From contig JALHHX010000104.1 in the NCBI GenBank assembly GCA_022837245.1, positions 1 through 7,617 of the forward strand: DNA of 7,617 bases, in the 5' to 3' direction. Below the pieces are notes generated by a model that saw only the letters and a list, made by a program, of their open reading frames with translations, was not told the DNA's origin and searched no databases. The DNA comes from Lentisphaerota bacterium. GTDB lineage: Bacteria > Verrucomicrobiota > Kiritimatiellia > RFP12 > UBA3636. Shown here piece by piece: positions 1 through 6,830 of the stretch. Made by a program: the position numbers and the translations under genes. Within the stretch, counting starts at the first letter, position 1. Each line of letters begins with the position of its first letter.

Positions 1-19
1 CCGCCTGCTTTGGAGGCGG
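1..19. repeat. GC-rich hairpin at left edge
   Basis: CCGCCT (1-6) and AGGCGG (14-19) form a perfect 6-bp stem with a 7-nt loop. It could be the terminator of a gene lying left of the window. No run of T follows on the plus strand (only TTGT), so an intrinsic terminator is not well supported, and the window edge hides whatever precedes it. Confidence 0.3.
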
Positions 20-115
20 TTGTGCCACTACTCATGGGCCGAAGCAAACTCAATGGATGTGGGAGGTACGCGCGAGGAGAGATGATTTGGAATCCCTGCG
101 TGAAGAATTCCGAAA

Positions 116-145
116 TGGACTTATCCGCCATACGCGTGATATACT
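116..145 (+). promoter_or_regulatory. Candidate sigma-70-type promoter for mutS
   Basis: TATACT at 140-145 is preceded by TG and one base, which makes an extended -10 element. TGGACT at 116-121 matches the -35 consensus at four of six positions, with an 18-bp spacer. A transcript starting near 152 would leave a leader of about 35 nt before the ATG at 187. That agrees with the MutS start chosen from homology. This rests on motif matching only. Confidence 0.35.
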
Positions 146-186
146 GCGCTTTGCAATCTTTTCACGAATCCCACGATCCACGCGCA

Positions 187-2709
187 ATGGCCGAAAAACT
201 CACCCCCATGATGCGGCAGTACCGCCGCATCAAATCAGAAATAGCAGAGGACGTCATACTGATGTTCCGATTGGGTGATTTCTATGAGATGTTTTTCGAG
301 GACGCGGCCCGCGCGGCACCGATATTAAACGTCGCCCTCACGAAACGCGCCGGCTACCCTATGTGCGGCATACCATACCACGCGGTTGATTCCTATCTCG
401 GCAAGCTCATACGCGCCGGTCGAAAGATAGCAATCTGCGATCAGATGGAGGATCCAGCCCTCGCCAAAGGCATTGTCCGCAGGGAGGTAACGCGCATCAT
501 CACGCCCGGCACCATCACCGAGGAAGCCGCGCTTTCGGACGACCGCAACAACTACATAGCCGCAATCGCCAGCTCCGGCAAGGAGTTCGGCCTCGCCGCA
601 TTGGAGCTCTCGACCGGCGAACTCTTCGTCGAGAACCACCCTACCCGCGATTCACTCCGAGATGCGATCCACCGCATCGCCCCCGGCGAGGGCATCGCGC
701 CCACTTCCGAAGGCGAGTCGGAGCCTGACCGCGAGGCCGCCGCCATTTACAAGGACGCCGGAGTGGCATGCGTCACACCCGTCGACTACTGGTTCTTCGA
801 AGAGGCTTTCGCGCGCTCGACGCTGCTGTCGCACTTCGGCGTAACATCCCTCGACGGCTTCGGTTGCGAAGACAACAGCACGGCGATACGCGCCGCCGGC
901 GCAATCATGCAGCACGTCCGCGAGAACCTCCGCCGAGACCTCTCGCATGTCACTTCGATGCGTCTGGCACAGACCTCTGGCTACATGACGCTCGACGACG
1001 CCACATGCGAGCATCTCGACCTCATGCCGCAGCGCGGCCGCGACCCTTCCACGACACTCTACGGCGTCCTCAACGCCACGCGCACACCCATGGGCGCGCG
1101 CCTCATGCACAACTGGATCGCACGCCCGCTACTGGATCTCGATGCGATCAACTCTCGCCATGAAGCCGTCGAAACCTTGACGAAAGCCCGCGGGGCCCTC
1201 TCCCCGCTACGCAGCCTGCTCGGCGACATCCGCGACCTCGAACGCACCATCGCGCGCATCTCGCTAAGCCGCGGCTCCCCACGCGACGTCAACGCCATTT
1301 CAACCGCCCTCAAAACCATCCCGGCCATCCGCGACCGCCTTGAGCCCGTGGCCTCCGGCGCGCTTCTCGGGAGCATCCTCCGCGAACTGCGCCCCCTCCC
1401 GCACCTCGTCGACGCAATCGACCGAACCCTCGTGGAGTCCCCGCCCGCCACGATGAACGAAGGCGGCATGATCCGCCCCGGAGTCAGCCACGAGCTCGAC
1501 GAGCTGCGCGACGCCGCCGCGAACGGGCGCGCGTGGATCGCGAAGTACCAGGCAGAAGAAATCGCGCGCACCGGCATCAAGACCCTGAAGGTCAAATTCA
1601 ACAAGGTCTTCGGATATTTTATAGAAATCTCCACCGGGCAGTTGGGAAACGTGCCCGCCGATTACGCCCGCAAGCAGACGATCGCCAACGGCGAGCGCTT
1701 CACCACGCCTGAACTTAAGGAGCGGGAGGAGAAAATCCTCGGCGCGGCCGACCGCGCCATAATAATGGAGAACGACATTTTCGATTCCCTCCGGGCAGAG
1801 GTCGTCAGGGAAACGGCCGGGATCCAGGCTGTTGCCAGCGCCGCCGCCCAGCTCGACGTCCTTTGCTCCCTGGCAGACCGCGCCTTGGCACTTGGCTACG
1901 AGCGCCCCAAGATGGACGAAGGCGACGCCATACACATCATAGGTGGCCGCCACCCGATCATTGAGCAACTTCCAGACTCCGAGCGCTTCGTGCCGAACGA
2001 CGCCGACCTCAACTGCACGACGCGCCAGATCATGGTCATCACGGGTCCGAACATGGCCGGGAAATCGACTTACATCCGCCAGGTGGCGCTGCTCGTGGTA
2101 ATGGCGCAGATGGGCTCCTTCATTCCGGCCAAAGAGGCTTCGTTCGGCATCGTTGACCGCGTTTTCACGCGCGTCGGCGCAAGCGACGACCTCGCACGCG
2201 GCCGCAGCACGTTCATGGTGGAGATGCAGGAGACGGCGAACATCCTGAACAATGCCACGCCGCGCAGTCTCATCGTGCTCGATGAAATCGGGCGCGGCAC
2301 AAGCACTTTCGACGGCATCAGCATAGCATGGGCAGTGGCGGAGCATCTACACAACACCCCGTCCGTCAAAGCGAAAACGCTTTTCGCCACGCATTACCAC
2401 GAACTCACCGACCTCGCCTTGACGCTCGGCGGCGTGGTCAACTGCAGCGTGCTCGTGCGCGAGCAACATGATGGCATCGTGTTCCTGCGGCGCATCGTGG
2501 ACGGCCCTGCCGACAAAAGCTACGGCATCGCCGTGGCCAAGCTCGCCGGCATGCCTGATCCAGTGCTTCGGCGGGCCCGCGAAATCCTCGCCAACCTGGA
2601 GGCCGACGAACTCTCCGATTCAGGCACCCCTTCTCTCGTCGAGCCGCGCGCGAAGCCGCGCCCAGTGCGCCATGGCGACGACCTTCAGATGAAGCTCTTC
2701 GAAATGTAG
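187..2709 (+). CDS. mutS: DNA mismatch repair ATPase MutS
   Basis: This 840-residue MutS recognises mismatches and small insertion/deletion loops behind the replication fork and recruits MutL through its ATP-driven sliding clamp. The N-terminal mismatch-binding domain carries the Phe-Tyr-Glu wedge (F32, Y33, E34, in GDFYEMF). The connector, lever and clamp domains span roughly residues 120-560. The ATPase domain has Walker A GPNMAGKST at 620-628, Walker B with D699-E700 (LDEIGRGTSTFDG), and the ATHYHEL motif around H736. The tail ends in QMKLF (834-838), which fits the QxxLF beta-clamp-binding pattern. The length is close to E. coli MutS (853 residues). The frame is open back to the left edge, so earlier starts are possible. 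The ATG at 187 is preferred because MAEKLTPMMRQY begins where the family begins and the upstream residues look non-coding. No clear Shine-Dalgarno precedes it. No mutL lies in the window. Confidence 0.97.
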   Translation: MAEKLTPMMRQYRRIKSEIAEDVILMFRLGDFYEMFFEDAARAAPILNVALTKRAGYPMCGIPYHAVDSYLGKLIRAGRKIAICDQMEDPALAKGIVRREVTRIITPGTITEEAALSDDRNNYIAAIASSGKEFGLAALELSTGELFVENHPTRDSLRDAIHRIAPGEGIAPTSEGESEPDREAAAIYKDAGVACVTPVDYWFFEEAFARSTLLSHFGVTSLDGFGCEDNSTAIRAAGAIMQHVRENLRRDLSHVTSMRLAQTSGYMTLDDATCEHLDLMPQRGRDPSTTLYGVLNATRTPMGARLMHNWIARPLLDLDAINSRHEAVETLTKARGALSPLRSLLGDIRDLERTIARISLSRGSPRDVNAISTALKTIPAIRDRLEPVASGALLGSILRELRPLPHLVDAIDRTLVESPPATMNEGGMIRPGVSHELDELRDAAANGRAWIAKYQAEEIARTGIKTLKVKFNKVFGYFIEISTGQLGNVPADYARKQTIANGERFTTPELKEREEKILGAADRAIIMENDIFDSLRAEVVRETAGIQAVASAAAQLDVLCSLADRALALGYERPKMDEGDAIHIIGGRHPIIEQLPDSERFVPNDADLNCTTRQIMVITGPNMAGKSTYIRQVALLVVMAQMGSFIPAKEASFGIVDRVFTRVGASDDLARGRSTFMVEMQETANILNNATPRSLIVLDEIGRGTSTFDGISIAWAVAEHLHNTPSVKAKTLFATHYHELTDLALTLGGVVNCSVLVREQHDGIVFLRRIVDGPADKSYGIAVAKLAGMPDPVLRRAREILANLEADELSDSGTPSLVEPRAKPRPVRHGDDLQMKLFEM

Positions 2710-2711
2710 GC

Positions 2712-2724
2712 GCGGGCCGCCCGC
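2712..2724. terminator. Short GC hairpin between convergent genes
   Basis: GCGGG (2712-2716) pairs with CCCGC (2720-2724) around a 3-nt loop. This almost fills the 14-bp gap between the mutS stop and the stop of the opposing transporter gene. It is symmetric and could stall transcription from either side. It has no T tract on either strand, so it may be only a weak or accidental hairpin. Confidence 0.25.
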
Positions 2725-5183
2725 TATTGATTCACCGCCACGTCTCTAAGCCGCGGCTGTTTCGGGTCGAGGCGTTTACCGAGCGTGTCGCACAAGAAAA
2801 GCACGGCCAGGAGCACAAATCGGTCGTCGTAGCCAACGCCGTATTCCAAGAACGCCCAGAGCCGCAGCTGCAGCCAGATGCTTGTGGCGACGTAGTCATC
2901 GCCCTCCAACAAATCATTGACGAAGCTGCCGTCCTCGGCGAACTGCGCCGTGATGACGTCTTCCGCCGTCGCGCCTTGCGGCCGCTCGTACGGGAGGCAG
3001 AACTCAATTGCGGGAACTATCGCCGTCGTGGCAGCCTCTCTATACTTGCCTTCGTCGACGAGAGTCATCATCGTGTCAAGGTCAAGACCCTTCCACCGTG
3101 TGGAGATCGAACCACAGAGCAGCGTCGTGGCCGTGCCGGGATTGCGCGTTTCGTCGTCGAAGATCTTGTAGACCTTCTGTCCGTCGAACATGCAACGGCA
3201 TATCGATACGAGGCATTGCGTGCGCAGGACCGGGTCGGCGTTTGCCGGGAAGGCGCTAAAGACGACCCGCGCGTCTGCGTGATCGCCGAGCCGGCTGAGG
3301 GCTTCAGCAGCCCATGCCTTTTCTTCGGGGAAGGTGGCGTCCCGCAGCACGCGGCGCAGATCGGGCGCGGCAGCTGGGTCGGCAATGAGGCCCGCAGCGT
3401 AAATCGAGGCGGTGGCGAGGTCGGGGTCTTCGTTGTCGAAGAGCGCGACGAGACTAGGGAGCGCCGCTTTGTAGCGGGCGCGCCCGAGCGCCCTGGCGGC
3501 CTCGACCCTCATGCCGAGGGCGGGCATGTCAAGCAGTTTTACGAGCGCCTCCGCGGCGGAAGGCTCAATGTCCTTGCCGGCGTTTGTGATGTTGCGCATG
3601 GCACCGTCACGGATCTGCGAGGAGCAACTGACCAGGTCGCGCACAAGCTCGCCTTCGACCAGCCCGCCTCTCGCCCTGTTGAGCACGTCCATGCGCATCG
3701 TCTCCGTGAGCGGGTTGGCAAGCATCTGCGCGTGGTAAACGCCACGCAGCGGGTTGTTCGCGAGCAGCACACGCACGACGTGCATTGTGGGCGCGGCACC
3801 CTCCTCGCGAAGCCAGCTCATGACCAGGGCGTTCATGGAGTACACCGCTGCGCCTGCAAGCGCGAGCACGTTGAAGGGCGACAGCCCAAAATCCAATGCC
3901 GAACGCTGCAGAGCCTGCACAGTGTGGCCCACCCAGCCGCCAAACCCGAGGCCAGGCATGCTCAACCAGGAATGCAGCGTGCCGCTAAGCGCGGACACCA
4001 CGCCGCCAACCAGTCCGGTCAGCGCGTAGAACAGGCTGATTGCAAGCGTCTGGTTCTCGCGCGGGCCGATGTTGCGCATGTAGGCGAGCTGCATGGACCC
4101 TATGCCCACGTTGACGAAGCCGCCGAGCATGAACACGGGGACCGCGCTCGCGAACCCCGGGGGCATGGCCGCCCAGTCGCCGAGGAGCGATGTCGTTAAC
4201 GAGCGCATGGCGAGATCGAGCCAATGGTCGCCGGGCCTCAGAGTGCCCCACAGGATAAACTCCACGCTCTTGACAAGCGTGCATATCACGAGCACGGGCT
4301 TGCGGCCATAATGCTTGCCTACTATGCCGAAAATCCGCGCCGCCACGTAACTGACCGCGCAGCTTATGGCTCCGAGCACCTGCATCTGCACCATCGAAAA
4401 ACCCATTGTCCGCTGCAAGTGCACGAAGATGAACGCGCTGCTCAACCAGCCGGCGACGGAGTTGAGCGAGAACACGCCGGATATGCGCATAAAATTGCCA
4501 TCTCGCAATATCGTCCGGATTTTCTTCCAGGTGCCATCCTTGTCGGGCTTCGGATCCGGGTCTGGATCCGGGACGGTTTTCACCACACGCGTTGAAACGA
4601 CCGCGAACACAAGGCACACCCCCAGCACAACCACGTAGGTCATCCTGTTGTTGCGCCCCAACTTGTCGGCCAGCCAGCCGGCCGCGAACCCCGCCACCAC
4701 GCCCGCGACCATGCCCAGCGCGGTCAGGCGGTTCCAGAAGACCGTGCTCTCCCTCTCTGGGATAACATCCGTCTGCCAAGCGAGAATCACCGGCGCACCC
4801 ACCTGCCCCACTATGTTGGCCAGCACGATCACAACCGAAAACGCCGCGAACAACAGCCACGTGGACATTGTCCCGGACGCCGCCACTAGCGCGGCCATCA
4901 GCAGGTACACGGCGAGGAAAAGCACGCGGCACGCGAGCCAGAATTTCTGCCGGTTGAAATACTTCTGCTGCAGCACGGCACCCACTATCTGCATCGGCAG
5001 CATAAACATCGGCAAGGCCATTATCCAGCCGATCTGCTTCTGGCTCATGCCCAGCGAAAGCAGCATACCCGTGTACAGCGCCCCATATGTGCAGATCGCA
5101 AAAAACATCCAGAGGACGTGCGCCTTGTAGAAGGCGTTCAGACTCTTGCGCACAAGACGTGATGACATCGGCTGTTTACTCAT
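2724..5183 (-). CDS. MFS transporter fused to C-terminal HEAT-like repeat domain
   Basis: This is an 819-residue inner-membrane protein. Residues about 20-460 look like an MFS permease with around twelve hydrophobic helices (for example 20-45, 50-70, 82-101, 107-130, 150-170, 181-200, then 232 onward). There is a motif-A-like GWLADKLGRNNR at 169-180 and a second-half counterpart, KHYGRKP, at 290-296. WQTDVIPERE (136-145) followed by FWNR recalls a bacterial MFS subgroup with a conserved PER-GRFF-type stretch. The halves are joined by an acidic Pro-Asp linker at 205-216. After the last helix come about 360 soluble residues. The part at 510-645 shows paired helices with HEAT spacing, such as MRVEAARALGRARYKAALPS and KAWAAEALSRLGDHADARV. 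The remainder to the C-terminus is unassigned. Ordinary MFS proteins are about 400-450 residues, so the tail nearly doubles the protein. The substrate is unknown. The ATG at 5183 has no clear Shine-Dalgarno, and a second Met at residue 6 is an alternative start. The gene probably shares a transcript with the oxidoreductase 40 bp upstream. Confidence 0.9.
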   Translation of the reverse strand: MSKQPMSSRLVRKSLNAFYKAHVLWMFFAICTYGALYTGMLLSLGMSQKQIGWIMALPMFMLPMQIVGAVLQQKYFNRQKFWLACRVLFLAVYLLMAALVAASGTMSTWLLFAAFSVVIVLANIVGQVGAPVILAWQTDVIPERESTVFWNRLTALGMVAGVVAGFAAGWLADKLGRNNRMTYVVVLGVCLVFAVVSTRVVKTVPDPDPDPKPDKDGTWKKIRTILRDGNFMRISGVFSLNSVAGWLSSAFIFVHLQRTMGFSMVQMQVLGAISCAVSYVAARIFGIVGKHYGRKPVLVICTLVKSVEFILWGTLRPGDHWLDLAMRSLTTSLLGDWAAMPPGFASAVPVFMLGGFVNVGIGSMQLAYMRNIGPRENQTLAISLFYALTGLVGGVVSALSGTLHSWLSMPGLGFGGWVGHTVQALQRSALDFGLSPFNVLALAGAAVYSMNALVMSWLREEGAAPTMHVVRVLLANNPLRGVYHAQMLANPLTETMRMDVLNRARGGLVEGELVRDLVSCSSQIRDGAMRNITNAGKDIEPSAAEALVKLLDMPALGMRVEAARALGRARYKAALPSLVALFDNEDPDLATASIYAAGLIADPAAAPDLRRVLRDATFPEEKAWAAEALSRLGDHADARVVFSAFPANADPVLRTQCLVSICRCMFDGQKVYKIFDDETRNPGTATTLLCGSISTRWKGLDLDTMMTLVDEGKYREAATTAIVPAIEFCLPYERPQGATAEDVITAQFAEDGSFVNDLLEGDDYVATSIWLQLRLWAFLEYGVGYDDRFVLLAVLFLCDTLGKRLDPKQPRLRDVAVNQ
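4536..4571 (-). repeat. Pro-Asp linker coded by short tandem repeat
   Basis: Residues 205-216 of the transporter read PDPDPDPKPDKD. At DNA level GGATCCGGG occurs twice, 12 bp apart (4552-4560 and 4564-4572). The stretch lies where MFS proteins have the cytoplasmic loop between helices 6 and 7. Gains or losses in steps of 6 or 12 bp would keep the frame. Confidence 0.6.
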
Positions 5184-5223
5184 TTCAACATGACAAATTC
5201 CAAATTGCCGCCTGCGGGGGTCG

Positions 5224-6480
5224 TCAATATTCGATCGGATCCAATAGCCCTTTGTCCAGCACCACCCCGCGATTCTTCAAAACTTCGCGCACTTCCCCCG
5301 CCTGCACTTGGCGCAACGCACGGCCGCTACGCGCCGCCACTGCCGCGGCGATCCCGGCGGCCTCTCCGGAAACTGCGCACACCGGGATCACGCGCGCCAC
5401 GTCCCACGCGTCCCCCGCCGCGGAAATGCACCGCCCCGCCACCGCCAAGTTCGGCGTCCTCAAAGCAAGGATGGTTCGCAACGGCATCCCATAGACCGGC
5501 CCCCTCTTGCGCCAGTCGGGGAAGAGCCCCACAACGTCGTCATGCCACCGGTGCACATCCTCGGACGTGATAACATAGTCTGAAACGAGATGCCTCGTCA
5601 TCCTGAATCCGTGAAAGAACGGCGCGTAGAAAGGGAACAACTTCGACTTGCCGGCCTCGCTGCGGCCGCAGTTGAGCCGCGCCACATCTTCGAGGATCAG
5701 TTTGCGGGATTCGATGATCTGCGCCGTCACCCCCCGCCAGTCAGTGCCATCGAAGCACGCGATCTCCGGCTTCTCATCGACCTTCCAATACTCATCGACT
5801 GCGTATCCCATCTCCAAACGCCTTTCTTCATCCACGACGTAATACCATGCGCTGCGCACGTTAGTCGCCGCCGTCTCCGTTTCCTCGCCGCACATCTTGC
5901 AGACGTCCGCATCGCCAGTGCAGTCGACCACCGTCTTGACTGCGAACGCGCCGCATCCCGACTTGTTCTCGACCACCAGATGCGTAAGCGCGCCGTTGTC
6001 GGATTTCTTTACGTCCACAACCAGCGTGTCGTAGATAATATCCACGCCAGCCTCGTCGAGCAGCCGTTCCAGTCCAATCGCCATCGGCGCCGGGTCGAAA
6101 GTGAGTTGATAGCGCTTCTCGGCGAGCTCCTCTCTCGTGGCAGAGTCCCTACCCTGCCACGCTGCAGGCGGCTTGCAGGGGCTGTACTTCATCGGCGCCT
6201 TCAGGAACTCCTCGGCGATCCCGAAACAGATTTGACGGCCCTGGCCATCGCACAGCGGAAGATAAACCACCACGTGCCCGAGAGTTGCCAAGCCTCCAAG
6301 TCCGGCGTACTTCTCGATCAGGCAAGTCTTGGCGCCGTCACGCGCCGCCGAAAGCGCCGCAGCCGAGCCTGCGATACCGCCGCCAGCAACCGCCACATCG
6401 TATTCTCCCCATACGGGAACACTTTTTTCCGAACGCCTGATCACACTATCCACCTTTTTAAGATTTGGTAAATTATACAC
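5224..6480 (-). CDS. FAD-dependent oxidoreductase, FAD_oxidored (PF12831) type
   Basis: This is a 418-residue predicted cytoplasmic flavoprotein. The N-terminal Rossmann fold has GGGIAG at 33-38 (GxGxxG) and an acidic residue, E56, placed to hold the ribose of FAD. It is followed by GLGGLAT at 60-66, typical of this family. A second nucleotide-contact stretch, VVDCTGDADV, lies at 184-193. The C-terminal FAD loop, NLAVAGRCISAAGDAWD at 344-360 with a following SGEAAGIAAA helix, matches the family layout. The reaction and substrate are not readable. Family members oxidise diverse small molecules. A CKMC pair at 194-197 sits just after the second motif. The start used is GTG at 6480, with GGAAGG 8 nt upstream. 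A GTG at 6444 (residue 13), preceded by AGGTGG, would also keep the whole fold. The gene lies 40 bp upstream of the MFS-HEAT gene in the same direction, and co-transcription is likely. Confidence 0.9.
   Translation of the reverse strand: MYNLPNLKKVDSVIRRSEKSVPVWGEYDVAVAGGGIAGSAAALSAARDGAKTCLIEKYAGLGGLATLGHVVVYLPLCDGQGRQICFGIAEEFLKAPMKYSPCKPPAAWQGRDSATREELAEKRYQLTFDPAPMAIGLERLLDEAGVDIIYDTLVVDVKKSDNGALTHLVVENKSGCGAFAVKTVVDCTGDADVCKMCGEETETAATNVRSAWYYVVDEERRLEMGYAVDEYWKVDEKPEIACFDGTDWRGVTAQIIESRKLILEDVARLNCGRSEAGKSKLFPFYAPFFHGFRMTRHLVSDYVITSEDVHRWHDDVVGLFPDWRKRGPVYGMPLRTILALRTPNLAVAGRCISAAGDAWDVARVIPVCAVSGEAAGIAAAVAARSGRALRQVQAGEVREVLKNRGVVLDKGLLDPIEY
6472..6477 (-). promoter_or_regulatory. Perfect TATAAT -10-like box at start of oxidoreductase gene
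   Basis: The minus strand reads TATAAT immediately after the GTG at 6480-6478. The only -35-like hexamer nearby, TTCACG within the AGTTCACGC repeat at 6505-6497, is 20 bp away, which is long. If the box is used, transcription would start inside the annotated coding region and the gene would begin at the GTG at 6444. If the GTG at 6480 is the true start, the box is coincidental. Confidence 0.3.
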
Positions 6481-6488
6481 GATTCAGA

Positions 6489-6494
6489 CCTTCC
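6489..6494 (-). promoter_or_regulatory. Shine-Dalgarno GGAAGG for oxidoreductase GTG start
   Basis: GGAAGG on the minus strand lies 8 nt before the GTG at 6480. This is the clearest ribosome-binding site in the window and the main reason to take GTG 6480 as the start. An ATG just before it (on the minus strand, 6496-6494) is out of frame and reaches a stop after seven codons. Confidence 0.5.
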
Positions 6495-6496
6495 AT

Positions 6497-6548
6497 GCGT
6501 GAACTTTTATTGCACACAATGTCAGATTCACATAGCAAGGCGTGAACT
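6497..6548. repeat. Pair of 9-bp direct repeats upstream of oxidoreductase gene
   Basis: GCGTGAACT occurs at 6497-6505 and again at 6540-6548 (AGTTCACGC on the coding minus strand). The repeats start 43 bp apart, about four helical turns. Both copies lie in the 75-bp gap between the orphan ORF and the oxidoreductase GTG. The arrangement is what a regulator binding two half-sites on the same DNA face would need, but no regulator gene is in view. Confidence 0.45.
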
Positions 6549-6555
6549 CCCGGCA

Positions 6556-6774
6556 TCAGGCCGCTATGGTTTGCTTGGCCAGATCCATCGTCATGTTCGT
6601 GCATCCGGTATAAAACAAAGGACCGCCGACATACAAAGGTTCCTCATGAGCGTTTATTTCATCAGGCCAGTCGGAATACGGGAAAATCACCGGACGGCAG
6701 AATTCATTATACGCCTCCGTCATTTCAACCTCCGCGACTTGCGGCACGAAAACCTTGGGTTGCCACCGGGTCAC
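6556..6774 (-). CDS. Orphan 72-residue hypothetical protein
   Basis: The product is 72 residues and is not recognised. It is acidic to neutral and rich in Pro, Tyr, Phe and Trp, with phrases such as EMTEAYNEF, IFPYSDWPDE and LYVGGPLFYTGC, and it ends in KQTIAA. This composition looks like real protein, whereas the opposite-strand reading is Arg/His-rich in the manner of a shadow. The start is GTG at 6774. Its first bases overlap a TGA of another minus-strand frame as GTGA, which resembles translational coupling. An in-frame TGA lies only two codons before the GTG. There is no signal peptide or clear motif. It could be a small gene of the cluster or the C-terminal remnant of a larger decayed gene. 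Confidence 0.45.
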   Translation of the reverse strand: MTRWQPKVFVPQVAEVEMTEAYNEFCRPVIFPYSDWPDEINAHEEPLYVGGPLFYTGCTNMTMDLAKQTIAA

Positions 6775-6830
6775 AGTTCAGGAATAGAATTCGTGGAGGG
6801 CCAACCGAAGCGCTTAATGAGCTGCCCCAT
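6771..6830 (-). other. Possible displaced C-terminus of the exported-protein gene
   Basis: From 6830 to the TGA at 6773-6771 the minus strand reads MGQLIKRFGWPSTNSIPEL in a frame offset from the exported-protein gene. An amphipathic helix followed by a Gly-Trp-Pro turn looks like a natural protein end. The current frame instead closes with RHGAAH. Adding one CG dinucleotide to the GC repeat at 6832-6841 would join the two frames. This is inferred from the reading frames, not from comparison with homologues. Confidence 0.4.

Noticed and set aside
1300..2346. Minus-strand ORF of 348 codons inside mutS
   Set aside because: It covers the mutS core and ATPase domain on the opposite strand. No motif is visible, and the openness is explained by GC-rich codon bias.
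2727..4199. Plus-strand ORF of 490 codons opposite the transporter gene
   Set aside because: It lies wholly antisense to a convincing coding frame, its product is rich in Arg, His and Val in shadow fashion, and GC-rich DNA commonly leaves such frames open.
5184..5223. Possible terminator or promoter between oxidoreductase and transporter genes
   Set aside because: The 40 bp contain a small direct repeat (AAATT twice) but no stem followed by T and no paired promoter hexamers.
5590..6471. Plus-strand ORF of 293 codons opposite the oxidoreductase
   Set aside because: It is antisense to the FAD-binding protein and its product is Arg/His/Leu-rich with no domain signature.
6510..6535. CRP-like palindrome (TGTGA with a distant ATTG) upstream of the oxidoreductase
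   Set aside because: Only one half-site is present. The other half does not match TCACA, so there is no real dyad.
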